A DNA stretch of 64,000 nucleotides from Leadbetterella sp. (GTDB lineage: Bacteria; Bacteroidota; Bacteroidia; Cytophagales; Spirosomataceae): the NCBI GenBank assembly GCA_019638185.1, contig JAHBUH010000001.1, forward strand, positions 248,001 through 312,000. The letters run 5' to 3'. The position numbers were made by a program, and so were the translations under genes. Of the stretch, positions 18,290 to 28,000 are shown one piece after another; the first letter of the stretch is position 1; each line of letters begins with the position of its first letter. The notes beneath the pieces were generated by a model. It searched no databases and was not told the origin of the DNA. It saw only the letters and a list, made by a program, of their open reading frames with translations.

Positions 18290-19120
18290 TTATTTTTCGT
18301 AGTGACCGAAATTACGTTCCGGGGCCCTCTTTTCCAGTTTGTAAAACTCGCCCGGACCATACCCTGTATACCTTTTATACACCTTAGCCAGGTGCTGGTA
18401 ATCGTAAAAACCGCTTTCCAGCGCTATGCTCAGCCCGTCTTTCCCGGGATCGCGGTTCTTTAAAAGATAGGCGTGATCCAGCCTGACCAGGTTACGGTAG
18501 TCTTTCGGGGCTATCCCGGTGAGGTACTTAAATGTACGGTCAAACTGCCGGAAGCTCAGGTTAGCCTGGTTAGCGTACCATTCCAGGCTCCTGACCGGCT
18601 GGAGGTACTGAAACTCCGCAGCAATAGCACTTACGGGGTGGATTTTCCACCGGGTCCGGTTCACCAGCCGGCTTAGGTATCTTTCAACTGTTTTCACCAT
18701 GGCATCATACGAAGTGCAGGCGGCCAGTTGTTCATTGATTCCTACCACCTCGGTACCCAGCACATCACGGGCATCCCGGTACTGGTTAGTAAATTCATCT
18801 GCCGATGCCCGGAAGAGGGAAGTGAAGGCTCCGGGCTGGAAAACCACCTGGAAATTGAGAAAATGATCGCCCAGGCTTCTCTGACTCAGCACGGTTTGCT
18901 GGCCAAACACAGCCGCGCTCTGGCAAATAGTCTTTTTATCTTCATAATCTACCCGTTCACGGTCAAAAGGCGTAAACTGCAGGCAATGTTCCACCCGCGG
19001 GCGGTAGTACTTCACCCGGTTTTCCGGCCCGGGGCTACTCCTGAAATCAAAATGGATGATCCGGTAGAAGCGGATGTAGGGCTTCAGGAAATCGCCGGGT
19101 AAAACGTGGGTAAGGAACAT
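18290..19120 (-). CDS. AraC family transcriptional regulator
   Basis: A 276-residue DNA-binding regulator. The C-terminal 100 residues carry the two AraC helix-turn-helix units: VRSLEWYANQANLSFRQFDRTFKYLTGIAPKDYRNLVRLDHA and a second unit ending in FYDYQHLAKVYKRYTGYGPGEFYKLE (motifs quoted in part only: LSFRQFDRTFK and GFYDYQHLAKVYKRYTG). The N-terminal region looks like a ligand or dimerisation domain of the DUF6597 type seen in Bacteroidota AraC proteins, which is a tentative call. It begins six bases after the GH140-like gene, so they are likely one operon. Confidence 0.9.
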   Translation of the reverse strand: MFLTHVLPGDFLKPYIRFYRIIHFDFRSSPGPENRVKYYRPRVEHCLQFTPFDRERVDYEDKKTICQSAAVFGQQTVLSQRSLGDHFLNFQVVFQPGAFTSLFRASADEFTNQYRDARDVLGTEVVGINEQLAACTSYDAMVKTVERYLSRLVNRTRWKIHPVSAIAAEFQYLQPVRSLEWYANQANLSFRQFDRTFKYLTGIAPKDYRNLVRLDHAYLLKNRDPGKDGLSIALESGFYDYQHLAKVYKRYTGYGPGEFYKLEKRAPERNFGHYEK

Positions 19121-19126
19121 AATTAT

Positions 19127-20776
19127 CTATTTGGTTTTTCGGCCCGCCAGGAATACCCAGGGCTGGAGGGTGTCTGGCGCTGTAAAAACTCCCGAATTTC
19201 CGGCCGCCATTTTGCTGTGAAATTCGCCTTTAAGCGGATCAAACCAATAGCAGGGCAGGTCTGCCGGGATATTCCTGATCATAATTTCGCCTCCTTTTTC
19301 CAGGTAGGAATAATAGAAAACACCTTCTTTGGCCAGCAGCAGCCGGCCGTTCCCGGTCAGGTCAGGCCGTTTCTCCATGTCGGTAAAATCAAATCCGTCA
19401 AAAGCCCGGGCCACAAAGCCGGGGTAACGGCTGCCTTCAAAATCCAGGGCCTGCTGCCAGGAGTAGGGAGCATTGGTCCATTCTTCCCATCCGGTTTCGG
19501 TGGGGCTGATCTTCCATTGCCAGAGGCACACGGCACCGTACACCATGCCCATGGTACCGCCATGCAGCAGCTCATTCCAGGCATTTTCCACCTGCCAGTA
19601 GCCCAGCCCGTGTTTCCCCTCCATCATGCCTTCATACGTAGGTTCGCCATTCATAACGGCTTTAACGGGGAGATTTTCGTACATTCTCGCCACTTTGCGG
19701 TATAGGTGTTCGCCGTCGTGTCCGGTCTGAGCCCATTGAAAATCCAGCCAGGGAGCATCCTGGTGCTTCTTGTTATAATGAAAGCAGTGGCCGTCACCTT
19801 CTTTGGCCCAAGTAGCCAGGAAATCGTCACAGGGGTTGTAGTGCAGACCCGTAGGCTGATGATAGGCATCCCATTTTTCCAGGGTTTCACCGGCGGGTAT
19901 CACGCCCGGTGCATCTCCGTGTCCGTCCAGGCTGAGCAGCCAGAGGGCCGGCCGGCTGCCGTACCGGGCCAGCAGGTAACGCACAAAACGGGCGTATTCT
20001 TCACCCGATACATTGGGGCCCAGCGCCTGTTTCCCTTTCCAGCCGTAGCCGTGGGCCAGTGGCGCCCACACCGGCACGATTTCATGGTCATAGAGAATCT
20101 GAACCAGGCTGTCCAGTGTCTGGAAATAGGCGGGGTTCAGGTGATTCAGGTGGCCGTCTTTCAGGTCGGTGAATCCGCGGGCGAACCCCTGGTCGGTATT
20201 CCGCTGATCCGGCCCTTCCGCTTTGATATCCGGCTGTACCGCAATCAGCAGCGCCGTATTATAGCCTTTTTCCTGGCGGTTTTGGGCGTAGATCTCTACC
20301 TGTGCAGGGGTAGCGCGGTAGGGTAGTGACCACGGCGTATCCCCTACCAGCAGAAAGGGGCTGCCGTCCGCAAAAACCAGGTTACGTTTTTTAGGCGACA
20401 TTTTCAGCGTTCCGTGTCGGTTTAGCCGGTTAGTACCCGTGTAGGGCGCCGATTTCAGGGTTCCCGACTGGTTCATGAATCCCGGATCATCTACTGAAGC
20501 GTGGAGGGTCCAGGTCCATTCTTCGTTTTCCCGGGGTGGGGCAAACCGCACTTTCCACTTGTTTTCCCCGTTCCAGAACGCCGGCCTGACCAGCGAATCC
20601 CCGCTTTTATTGACAAATACCGCATAAATCTCTACATCGGTATAGGGATTGGCATACGTATTCCGTGCTTCAAAGCCCAGCTCGGCGATAGACCATTGCG
20701 GAACGGATTTCCGGTCACAACTGCCTAAAGATAAGGCGCAGGTGAGTACAAGTCCTATAATGCGGGTTAATCTCAC
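19127..20776 (-). CDS. GH140-like glycoside hydrolase lipoprotein (DUF5060/DUF4038)
   Basis: A 549-residue putative glycan hydrolase anchored as a lipoprotein. The GTG at 20776 gives a signal peptide with lipobox Cys20 (LSLGSC); a TTG seven codons upstream is the alternative. Residues to about 105 match the DUF5060 beta-sandwich (NPYTDVEIYAVF, RPAFWNG). The following barrel matches DUF4038/apiosidase-like enzymes: LVGDTPWSLPYRATPAQVEIY, SLDGHGD, and NGEPTYEGM, whose Glu is a plausible catalytic acid. The C-terminal part fits a small beta domain (YWFDPLKGEF). Family members include pectin side-chain enzymes, but the substrate here is not shown. An AraC gene follows. Confidence 0.85.
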   Translation of the reverse strand: MRLTRIIGLVLTCALSLGSCDRKSVPQWSIAELGFEARNTYANPYTDVEIYAVFVNKSGDSLVRPAFWNGENKWKVRFAPPRENEEWTWTLHASVDDPGFMNQSGTLKSAPYTGTNRLNRHGTLKMSPKKRNLVFADGSPFLLVGDTPWSLPYRATPAQVEIYAQNRQEKGYNTALLIAVQPDIKAEGPDQRNTDQGFARGFTDLKDGHLNHLNPAYFQTLDSLVQILYDHEIVPVWAPLAHGYGWKGKQALGPNVSGEEYARFVRYLLARYGSRPALWLLSLDGHGDAPGVIPAGETLEKWDAYHQPTGLHYNPCDDFLATWAKEGDGHCFHYNKKHQDAPWLDFQWAQTGHDGEHLYRKVARMYENLPVKAVMNGEPTYEGMMEGKHGLGYWQVENAWNELLHGGTMGMVYGAVCLWQWKISPTETGWEEWTNAPYSWQQALDFEGSRYPGFVARAFDGFDFTDMEKRPDLTGNGRLLLAKEGVFYYSYLEKGGEIMIRNIPADLPCYWFDPLKGEFHSKMAAGNSGVFTAPDTLQPWVFLAGRKTK

Positions 20777-20841
20777 AGGATTTTGTTTTGGGATCAATAT
20801 GGAAAAAAATCCCGCAATTTCAAAAAAAATTGAAAAAACGC

Positions 20842-20874
20842 TTGACTCTTACCTTAGGTCATAGTCTACATTTG
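20842..20874 (+). promoter_or_regulatory. MerR-type promoter/operator of the TipAS regulator gene
   Basis: A TTGACT box (20842-20847) is separated from TACATT (20867-20872) by exactly 19 bases, the lengthened spacer typical of MerR-regulated promoters. The spacer contains a dyad centred on ACCTTAGGT (20851-20859). TACATTTG (20867-20874) also matches the Bacteroidota -7 box TAnnTTTG. It lies 18 bases ahead of the start codon, consistent with autoregulation. Confidence 0.75.
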
Positions 20875-20892
20875 TCCCGTTATCGAGACCAG

Positions 20893-21654
20893 ATGATTCA
20901 TTATACCGTAAAAAAACTGGCAGACATGGCCGGGGTGAGCGTACGTACACTCCACCTGTATGACCGGATGGGCCTGCTTAAGCCCGGCATCCGTACCGCG
21001 GCCGGGTACCGGATGTATGGAGAGAAGGAGTTACTGCGTTTACAGCAGATCCTGTTTTACCGGGAGCTGGATATTCCCCTGCAGGAGATCCGGCAGATCC
21101 TAGATCAGCCCGGCTTTGATACAGTAAGCGCTTTGGAAAGCCACCGGTCAGCCCTGAAAGCGCGCCTGGACCGGATCATGATCCTGATGGATACCATTAA
21201 CAAAACGATTTTTAATTTAAAAGAAGGAAAAATGTTACAGCACGAAGAATTATATGAAGGACTGCCCAAAGAGAAAGCGGAAGCCTACCGTCAGGAGGCC
21301 ATTGAAAAATGGGGCGAAGAAGCCGTGGAAAAATCGGAATACCAGTTGAAAAATATGACCCGCGAAGAGCTGAATGAGCTGAAAGAAAGTTTCATGGCGG
21401 TCAACCACCAACTGGCGGCTATGAAAGACCAGGATCCGGAATCACCGGCCGTACAGGAACTGGTACGGAAACATTACGGCTACATAGCCCGCTTCTGGGG
21501 TACGGCCCCCTCCGCCGAAGCGTATGCCGGCCTGGGTGACCTGTATATGCAGGATGAACGCTACACCAGGAATGACGCGGATACCCCGGACCCGGCTTAT
21601 GCCGGTTTTATGCGAACTGCGATGGCGTATTTTGCCGCTAATGAGCTGAATTAA
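20893..21654 (+). CDS. MerR family regulator with TipAS antibiotic-recognition domain
   Basis: A 253-residue transcription factor. Residues 3-70 are the MerR winged helix (YTVKKLADMAGVSVRTLHLYDRMGLL ... RTAAGYRMYG; parts shown as VSVRTLHLYDRMGLLKPG). A coiled dimerisation helix follows, then from about 115 an all-helical TipAS/TipAL-like domain (WGEEAVEKSEYQLKNM, with a C-terminal repeat of conserved aromatic and His residues). TipAS domains bind thiopeptide-type drugs and trigger promoter underwinding. The ATG at 20893 was chosen because the promoter lies just upstream; the frame is open further 5' but that part overlaps the promoter. No drug pump is adjacent. Confidence 0.88.
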   Translation: MIHYTVKKLADMAGVSVRTLHLYDRMGLLKPGIRTAAGYRMYGEKELLRLQQILFYRELDIPLQEIRQILDQPGFDTVSALESHRSALKARLDRIMILMDTINKTIFNLKEGKMLQHEELYEGLPKEKAEAYRQEAIEKWGEEAVEKSEYQLKNMTREELNELKESFMAVNHQLAAMKDQDPESPAVQELVRKHYGYIARFWGTAPSAEAYAGLGDLYMQDERYTRNDADTPDPAYAGFMRTAMAYFAANELN

Positions 21655-21662
21655 TGACGTTT

Positions 21663-21703
21663 GCCCAAAAAGCAGACAATACGTGTGCTTTTTGGGCTTT
21701 TTT
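21663..21703 (+). terminator. Intrinsic terminator of the MerR gene
   Basis: GCCCAAAAAGCA (21663-21674) pairs perfectly with TGCTTTTTGGGC (21686-21697), with an 11-base loop, followed by six T residues. It starts nine bases after the stop codon. Confidence 0.92.
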
Positions 21704-21708
21704 GTCGT

Positions 21709-22128
21709 TTAAGGGCGATATTCCGGGTTTTCCGGGCGAGCCTGTGGAATCCATTCGCCTTTGGGGTTCGGTCCGTAAGCATTATTTCCCCGCTGGCTGT
21801 TCTCGCAGTAAAGCACTAATAACCAAAGCCATCCTACAAATGGGATAATACCTACCAGGATCATCCAGCCGCTTTTACCGGTATCGTGAAGCCGGCGAAC
21901 GGAAACGGCTAAACAGGGAATGAAAAGGGCAAGCGCATAAATCGAGCTAAAGACACCGTCAACTAACATATCGTCCAGGTAGTACTCTTCCGTATCCATT
22001 AATTTATCCGCAAATGCCGCACAACAAGCAAAAAGAATATAAAAAAGCCCAAACATCCAGAACTCTTTTCTCCTTGCCCGGCCCTTAAAATCGGCGTACT
22101 GGTGCAGAACTTTGATAAACCATTCCAT
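21709..22128 (-). CDS. DUF805 domain-containing membrane protein
   Basis: A 139-residue small inner-membrane protein of the DUF805 family (YhaH-like), function unknown. It begins with the family pattern FKGRARRKEFWMFGLFYILF and contains the conserved box VSVRRLHDTGKSGWM, between four hydrophobic spans. The C-terminus is polar (NAYGPNPKGEW), again typical. It is convergent with the MerR gene and has its own upstream box at 22150. Confidence 0.9.
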   Translation of the reverse strand: MEWFIKVLHQYADFKGRARRKEFWMFGLFYILFACCAAFADKLMDTEEYYLDDMLVDGVFSSIYALALFIPCLAVSVRRLHDTGKSGWMILVGIIPFVGWLWLLVLYCENSQRGNNAYGPNPKGEWIPQARPENPEYRP

Positions 22129-22149
22129 AGGTATTAACTACATTATAAA

Positions 22150-22157
22150 CAAATATA
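22150..22157 (-). promoter_or_regulatory. Putative -7 box for the DUF805 gene
   Basis: On the minus strand this reads TATATTTG, an exact TAnnTTTG match, 21 bases ahead of the start codon. No clear -33 TTG was seen at the usual distance. Confidence 0.45.
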
Positions 22158-22184
22158 GTAATAAACCGCCTGAATCCTAGTGGT

Positions 22185-23099
22185 TTACAATATATATTCA
22201 CCATTTACGCTCTCCACCGGTGTCGGTACGTCCTTCTCGCCCAGCATCTGGAGGAGGTTAATCTCGATGGTCCGGCTGATCTGGTCCAGTGGCAGGGCGG
22301 ATGGCATCTTTTCGAAGGGGTTCACCAGCGTTTGACCCAGGGATTGAATGGTAAAGAAAATATAGCCCGTGATGGCGCCGAAAACAATGGCCCAAACCCC
22401 GATAGCGCTGCCAATGGCCATGGTTACCGCATAGATAAACAGCCAGATAAAGTTCCGGGAATAGTAGGTATACGTGGTGGGAAAAACCGTATTCCGGATC
22501 CGTTCACAGCGGCCCATATCGTCACAAAAGGTAGTGACGGTGCGGTTCAGCTCCATAAAACCGAAACCGTCTATGGCTTTTTGAGCGTAAAGTTCCTGTA
22601 AGCCGCCTGACTGCAGGTTAAGAATAGCATTATGCAGGTTAGTTTGGCCGGAGATAGAGGCGAGGTCGCCCGGTGCCAGGTATTGCCGGTAATAGTCGTC
22701 ATCCGATCCTCTCAGGTGAGCCTTTAATGCGTATAGGAAGGCCATGTGTCTTTTGATGAGCGTTTCCCGTATTTCTTTCAGTTTGGCTTCGGATAAGGTG
22801 TCGGAGGCCTGTGTATAATTCAGGAGCTGCCGGGCCCAGGAGCGGGAATTGTTCACCAGTGAGCCCCATACTGTCCGGGCTTCCCACCAGCGCGAATACG
22901 CCTGGTTATTGTTAAAACCAATAAAAAAGGCCAATGCCGTACCGATCAGCGAGGGGACAAACGACGGAAACTCGAAATATTTGCTCAGCCACAACTCGTT
23001 CAGGGAATATGCAAAAGTGCAGGTAATGATGGAAAAAAACAGGTTTTTCCACGTACCGGAGATGATATGGCCGAGCCGGATATTGACTTTTAAGAGCAT
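22185..23099 (-). CDS. Bestrophin family ion channel
   Basis: A 304-residue membrane protein of the bestrophin/UPF0187 family, pentameric anion or cation channels. Seen: an N-terminal amphipathic segment, a span at NLFFSIITCTFAYSLNELWL, the family box FFIGFNNNQAYSRWWEARTVWGSLVNNSR (core: NNQAYSRWWEAR), two central spans and the C-terminal conserved LGQTLVNPFE, matching the loop near the channel mouth. The ATG at 23099 is preferred over a TTG ten codons earlier. Ion selectivity is not predictable here. Confidence 0.9.
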   Translation of the reverse strand: MLLKVNIRLGHIISGTWKNLFFSIITCTFAYSLNELWLSKYFEFPSFVPSLIGTALAFFIGFNNNQAYSRWWEARTVWGSLVNNSRSWARQLLNYTQASDTLSEAKLKEIRETLIKRHMAFLYALKAHLRGSDDDYYRQYLAPGDLASISGQTNLHNAILNLQSGGLQELYAQKAIDGFGFMELNRTVTTFCDDMGRCERIRNTVFPTTYTYYSRNFIWLFIYAVTMAIGSAIGVWAIVFGAITGYIFFTIQSLGQTLVNPFEKMPSALPLDQISRTIEINLLQMLGEKDVPTPVESVNGEYIL

Positions 23100-23189
23100 A
23101 AACGGGATATTATCCTGTAAAAATAACAAAAGGAGTGGCGGTGTCAGAAAATGTTCGTATTTTTAATCAGGCTTTAACCTCCATCCATT

Positions 23190-23960
23190 ATGAAATATTT
23201 TTTCCTGTTTTTCCTGACCCTGGGCCTGTACTCCTGCGGAACTTCGTATAAGGTATTGACTTACAATATATTCCATGGTGAAAACCCGTATAAGAAGGGC
23301 AATAGTAACTTGGCGGATATTTCCACCGTGATCAAAAACCTGGATCCCGACGTGGTTTTCCTGCAGGAAGTAGACAGCATGACTAACCGTACCAAAGCGT
23401 TTAACCAGGATCGTAAAATAGATGTTGCTGCCGAGCTGGGCAACCTGAGCGGGCGTACTGGTTATTTTTCCAAGGCCATCGATTACAGCGACGGCGGCTA
23501 TGGTGAAGGGATGCTGATCCGGAAACCCGGCGATATTATCCGGCTTGCACTTCCTTTTCCCCAGGGCGGTGAAGGCCGTGCCATGATCGCTGTTAAAGAA
23601 AAGGGAAACATTACCCTGGCCGGAACCCACCTTTGTCACCAGTATCAAACTAACCGGCTGGCCCAGGTAGAGGCCATCATCGACTATTACCAGAAAACCG
23701 GCCGCCCCATGATCATCGCCGGCGATTTTAACTTTATGCCGGATAGTAAAGAATACAAACGCATCACCGAGTACTTCTACGATGCCGCTGTGCTGGGAAA
23801 TAATGTACAATTCACGTTTGATGCCGACAAACCCCGCGGACGGATCGATTACATTTTCCTGTCAAAAAACCGCAGTTGGAAAGTGAAGGAAGTGCATACG
23901 GTTCAGTCGCTGGCGTCGGATCACCTGCCTCTGTACGCGAAGGTGAAGATGGGGAAATAA
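23190..23960 (+). CDS. Endonuclease/exonuclease/phosphatase family lipoprotein
   Basis: A 256-residue exported lipoprotein (lipobox LGLYSC near residue 16) with an EEP fold. The active-site signatures are present in order: TYNIFHG (Asn), FLQEVD (Glu), GTHL (His), AGDFNFMP (Asp/Asn), and the C-terminal SDHLPLYA (Asp-His). Such enzymes cut phosphodiesters in nucleic acids or phosphoinositide-type lipids; the substrate cannot be told. It is convergent with the efflux operon, with only three bases between the stop codons. Confidence 0.88.
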   Translation: MKYFFLFFLTLGLYSCGTSYKVLTYNIFHGENPYKKGNSNLADISTVIKNLDPDVVFLQEVDSMTNRTKAFNQDRKIDVAAELGNLSGRTGYFSKAIDYSDGGYGEGMLIRKPGDIIRLALPFPQGGEGRAMIAVKEKGNITLAGTHLCHQYQTNRLAQVEAIIDYYQKTGRPMIIAGDFNFMPDSKEYKRITEYFYDAAVLGNNVQFTFDADKPRGRIDYIFLSKNRSWKVKEVHTVQSLASDHLPLYAKVKMGK

Positions 23961-23963
23961 AGC

Positions 23964-25052
23964 TTACTTCCTCACCTTCACTTCCTGCCCGTTACGGATC
24001 TCTTCCGAGGCGTATTTAACCAGTACATCCGAAGAATTCACCGGCCCGGTCACCAGCACCACGGAGTCGTTAGCGATGCCGGTGGAGACCGGCACCCAAA
24101 CGGCTTTGCCCTTTTCTATCCGGATCACATAGACACCTGTGGAAGAATTCAGGATGGCCGTATTGGGTACGGAAAGCGCTTCCCTGCTGCCGCTTAAAGG
24201 CAGGCTTACGTTAGTCACCATGCCAGGGAGTAATTTTTTATTTCCGTTTTCTACGTCAATCTCTACTCTTTGCGAACGAAGGCGCGTATCCAGGGCTCCT
24301 GCATGGCGGGAGATCCGGCCGCTGAAGGTTTCGCCGGGGAGCGAGTGAACGGTGAAGGTGATCACCTGTGACTTATCCAGTATGCCGGTATAGGTTTCTG
24401 GGAGATTGACCACCAGACGCAGCTTGTTCTGCTGAACCAGGCTGAAGAGGGGAAACTCGGAGCCCTTGCCGGTGGGACCCACATAGGCGCCCGGGCTCAC
24501 ATTCCGGGCGGTGATGTTCCCGCTGAACGGCGCACGGATGGTTAGGTAATTCTGCATGTCAGACACTTCGCGGTAGGAGGCTTTGGCGGCTTCCAGCTGA
24601 GCCAGGTCGGCCTGCTGCCGGGCGTGGGCCATATCCAGGTCATTGGTAGCAATGGTCCCCGGGGTTTTGCTGGTTTCGGCCAGGCGCTCATAGGTAGCGC
24701 TGCTGGCCACGTACAGGGCCTCCTGGGCCTTCAGCCGGGAGGCAGCCGCGCTGATCTGGGCTTTCATTTCCGGGGCTTCCAGTACGGCCAGGAGCTGTCC
24801 CTGGGCCACGTTACTTCCTACGTCTACCGCCACTTTCTGTACAAAGCCGGTGACCTTGGCGTATAGATCCACCTGCTGAAAAGCCTGGAGCTCGCCTGGG
24901 ATGTTTACGGAAGTGGCAAAACCGCCGCTTTCCGGGTGAATCACTTCCGCGCCTGCAGAAACTTCAGCGGGTTCCTGGCTGGCTTTTTCTTCTTTTTTCT
25001 TACAGCTGACTGTCACTGCCAGGGCAGCGGCTATGATCAATATCTTATTCAT
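23964..25052 (-). CDS. RND efflux periplasmic adaptor subunit
   Basis: A 362-residue membrane-fusion lipoprotein (lipobox AVTVSC, Cys17). It shows the usual order: beta-barrel start, lipoyl half-motif (KVAVDVGSNVAQGQLLAVLEAPE), a helical hairpin (about 85-150), the second lipoyl half (LTIRAPFSGNITARNVSPGAYV), and beta-barrel/membrane-proximal domains. It joins the inner-membrane pump to the TolC-type channel. The start codon overlaps the stop of the permease gene by four bases. It is the last gene of the operon. Confidence 0.93.
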   Translation of the reverse strand: MNKILIIAAALAVTVSCKKKEEKASQEPAEVSAGAEVIHPESGGFATSVNIPGELQAFQQVDLYAKVTGFVQKVAVDVGSNVAQGQLLAVLEAPEMKAQISAAASRLKAQEALYVASSATYERLAETSKTPGTIATNDLDMAHARQQADLAQLEAAKASYREVSDMQNYLTIRAPFSGNITARNVSPGAYVGPTGKGSEFPLFSLVQQNKLRLVVNLPETYTGILDKSQVITFTVHSLPGETFSGRISRHAGALDTRLRSQRVEIDVENGNKKLLPGMVTNVSLPLSGSREALSVPNTAILNSSTGVYVIRIEKGKAVWVPVSTGIANDSVVLVTGPVNSSDVLVKYASEEIRNGQEVKVRK

Positions 25053-28000
25053 GAATGGGTTGGTTTAGCGATAAAATAGATGCTTTCTTCATCTTCAGGG
25101 TCCAGGGATACGCTCCGGGTTCCGGTTTTTTCCTGTCCCCATGCAAAGGCCAGCGGCAGAACAAACAGGGCGGCAAAGGTGGAAGCCACCAGCCCGCCCA
25201 CTACGGCCCGTCCCAGCGGGGATACCTGGCCCCCGGCCTCGCCGTGGCCCAGCGCCATGGGGATCATCCCCACCACCATGGCCATGGCGGTCATCACAAT
25301 AGGCCTTATCCGCAAGGCAGCCGCCTCTGTGGCCGATAGGAGCGCGTTCCCGTTATGCCGGCGCAGCTGCTCGGCATTGGTGATCAGGAGTACGGCATTG
25401 GAAATGGAAACCCCTACAGACATGATGATGCCCATGTACGACTGCAGGTTCAGCGTGGAGCCGCAAAGCATCAGGAAACCCAGGGCCCCCAGGAGTACCG
25501 CCGGTACGGTGATCAGAACGATCAGCGAGACTTTAAACGACTGGAAGTTAGCGGCCAGCATCAGGCAGATCACAATAACCGCAATGATCAGGCTCATCTG
25601 CAGGCTGTCTAAGGTTTCATCCAGTGTCTGGCTGAGCCCGATTCGCTCCACTTTTAAGCCCCTGGGCAGCTCGCCCAGGTTATTGAGCACCTGCTGCACT
25701 TCGGCGGATGCCGTGCCCAGGTCGGTGTGATTGAGGTTAGCCGTAACCGTAAGCATAGGCATGGCGCCCAGGTTATCGTTTTCTCCGTAGGTGAAGCTTT
25801 CGGTAATGGTGGCCACATCGCCCAGGTTAGGCCGGTTAGCGCCTTTTTTCAGGGGAATAGCGGCAATTTCCGCCTTGCTGTTCATCTTGTTTTCAGGGAT
25901 CTGCACCTGCACACTGTAGCTGTAACCGGCTTTGGTGTCTGTCCAGATGTTTTTCTCGGTATAGCGGGAGGAGGAAAGGGCAGCCGTAAGTGAACGCGAT
26001 ATCTCACCTATATCCAGGCCCAGCTGGGCGGCCCGGATCCGGTCTATTTCAATATTCAGCGAAGGGTAGCGGATAGACTGGCCGATCTGCACATCCCGCA
26101 GCAGGGGAAGTTTTTTGAGCTCTTTCTCCACTTTTTTGGCAAATTCTTCATTGACGGACTTGTTTCTTCCTGAAAAACGCACCTCTATAGGTGTGGGAGA
26201 GCCCTGGCTCAGGATCTTTTCCGTCAGCTCTATGGGCTCAAAAGATAAGCGCATTTCCGGGTTAATTGAGCGGGCTTTCTCCCGTATCCGGTCTTTCAGG
26301 GTATTCATATCCGTCTCGTATCCCTCTTCCAGGGCCACCTGGATCACCGCTTCGTGAGAACCGGCCATAAAAAGATAGATAGGGCTTACTGAAAACAGCT
26401 GGGGGTGCCCACCCACATACGCAGACGTGATGCTGATGTTTTCTCCGCCCACTATTTCCCGGATGCCATCCAGCACTTTCATGGTTTCCAGCTCCGTTTT
26501 TTCTATCCGGGTGCCGTCCGGAATACGCAGCCTTACCTGGAACTGGCTACCATTTACCTGGGGAAGCACATCGCGGCCGATGCCCCTGAGAAGCAGTGCC
26601 ACCGCGGCCACAGATAGAAGCACGTAGCCCGTTACTACGATCTTCCGGTGGGGCATGATCCGCTGAATGAATTTCAGGTAACGGAATCGCAGCCGTTCGA
26701 AAAGGCTGACCTTACCGTCACGGTTACTGTCCTCATTTTTAACCAGGATCTCCTTTTGCGACCAGGAATCTTCTTCCGTATCAATGCCTGCGGCCTCCAG
26801 TTCTTCTTTGTCCGTCAGGATGTGGCCGTCCGGTGCCCGGTGGTGCTTCACTTTCATGATCCAGTTCGCCATGACCGGCACAAAGGTCTGGGAAAGGAAG
26901 TAGGAAACCACCATACTGAACCCGATGGCCAGCGCCAGCGGCAGGAAGAGGGAGCCCGGTATCCCACCCATGGTAAACGCAGGCGCAAAAACCGCCAGGA
27001 TACAAAACAGGATGAGCAGCTTGGGGAAGGCAATTTCCTTACAGGCATCCCAGATGGCCAGGGCCTTGGGTTTGCCCATATCGAAATGCTGGTGAATATT
27101 CTCTATGGTTACCGTACTTTCGTCTACCAGGATACCAATGGCCAGCGCCAGGCCGCTAAGGGTCATGATGTTAATGGTCTGATCAAACAGGCTTAGAAAC
27201 AAGACCGCCGAAATGATGGAAGTAGGAATGGTAAGGATCACAATGAGGGCGCCCCGGAGGTCACCCAGGAAAAGCACCACCATTAGCCCGGTCAGCAGGG
27301 CGCCAATGATACCCTCCGTCATGAGGCTTTTTACGGCGTTTATTACGTATTTCGACTGGTCAAATTCGTACGTGACCTTCACGTCTTCCGGCAGGTTAGA
27401 CTGGATGCCGGGAATGGCCTTTTTCAGGTTTTGTACCACCTCCCAGGTAGAGGCATCGGCGCTTTTGGCTATGCTGAGATACACCGAACGGCGGCCGTTG
27501 ATCAGCGCGTAACCGGCTGTCATATCGGCACCATCGGTTACGGTGGCCACGTCCCGGAGGTATAAATTCCGGACCTCCCCCTTGAACAGCGGAATGTCTT
27601 CAAAATCCTTCACATTCCGGATCATTGTGTTCGTAGGGGTGATGTAGTATTTATCCCCGATACGGATGTTCCCGGAAGGAGCAGTCTGGTTATTGAGCCT
27701 CAGCGCTTCTACCAGCTGATCGGGTGTCAGGTTATAGTTCCGCATCAGCTCAGGGTTCACGTTGATAACCACCGTACGCACGTTTCCGCCGAAGGGAGGA
27801 GAGGACACTAAGCCGGGAATGGCCGTAAAGGTAGACCGTACGTACACATTGGCCATGTCCAGGAGCTCATTGTTAGTGCGCTTATCGCTGCTGAGCACCA
27901 TCTGGCCTACAGGAAGCGTGGAAGCATCAAAACGAATGATAAAGGGTGGGTTAGACCCCGGTGGAAATACGGCCTGGATCCGGGTGGAGACCGAGTTCAG

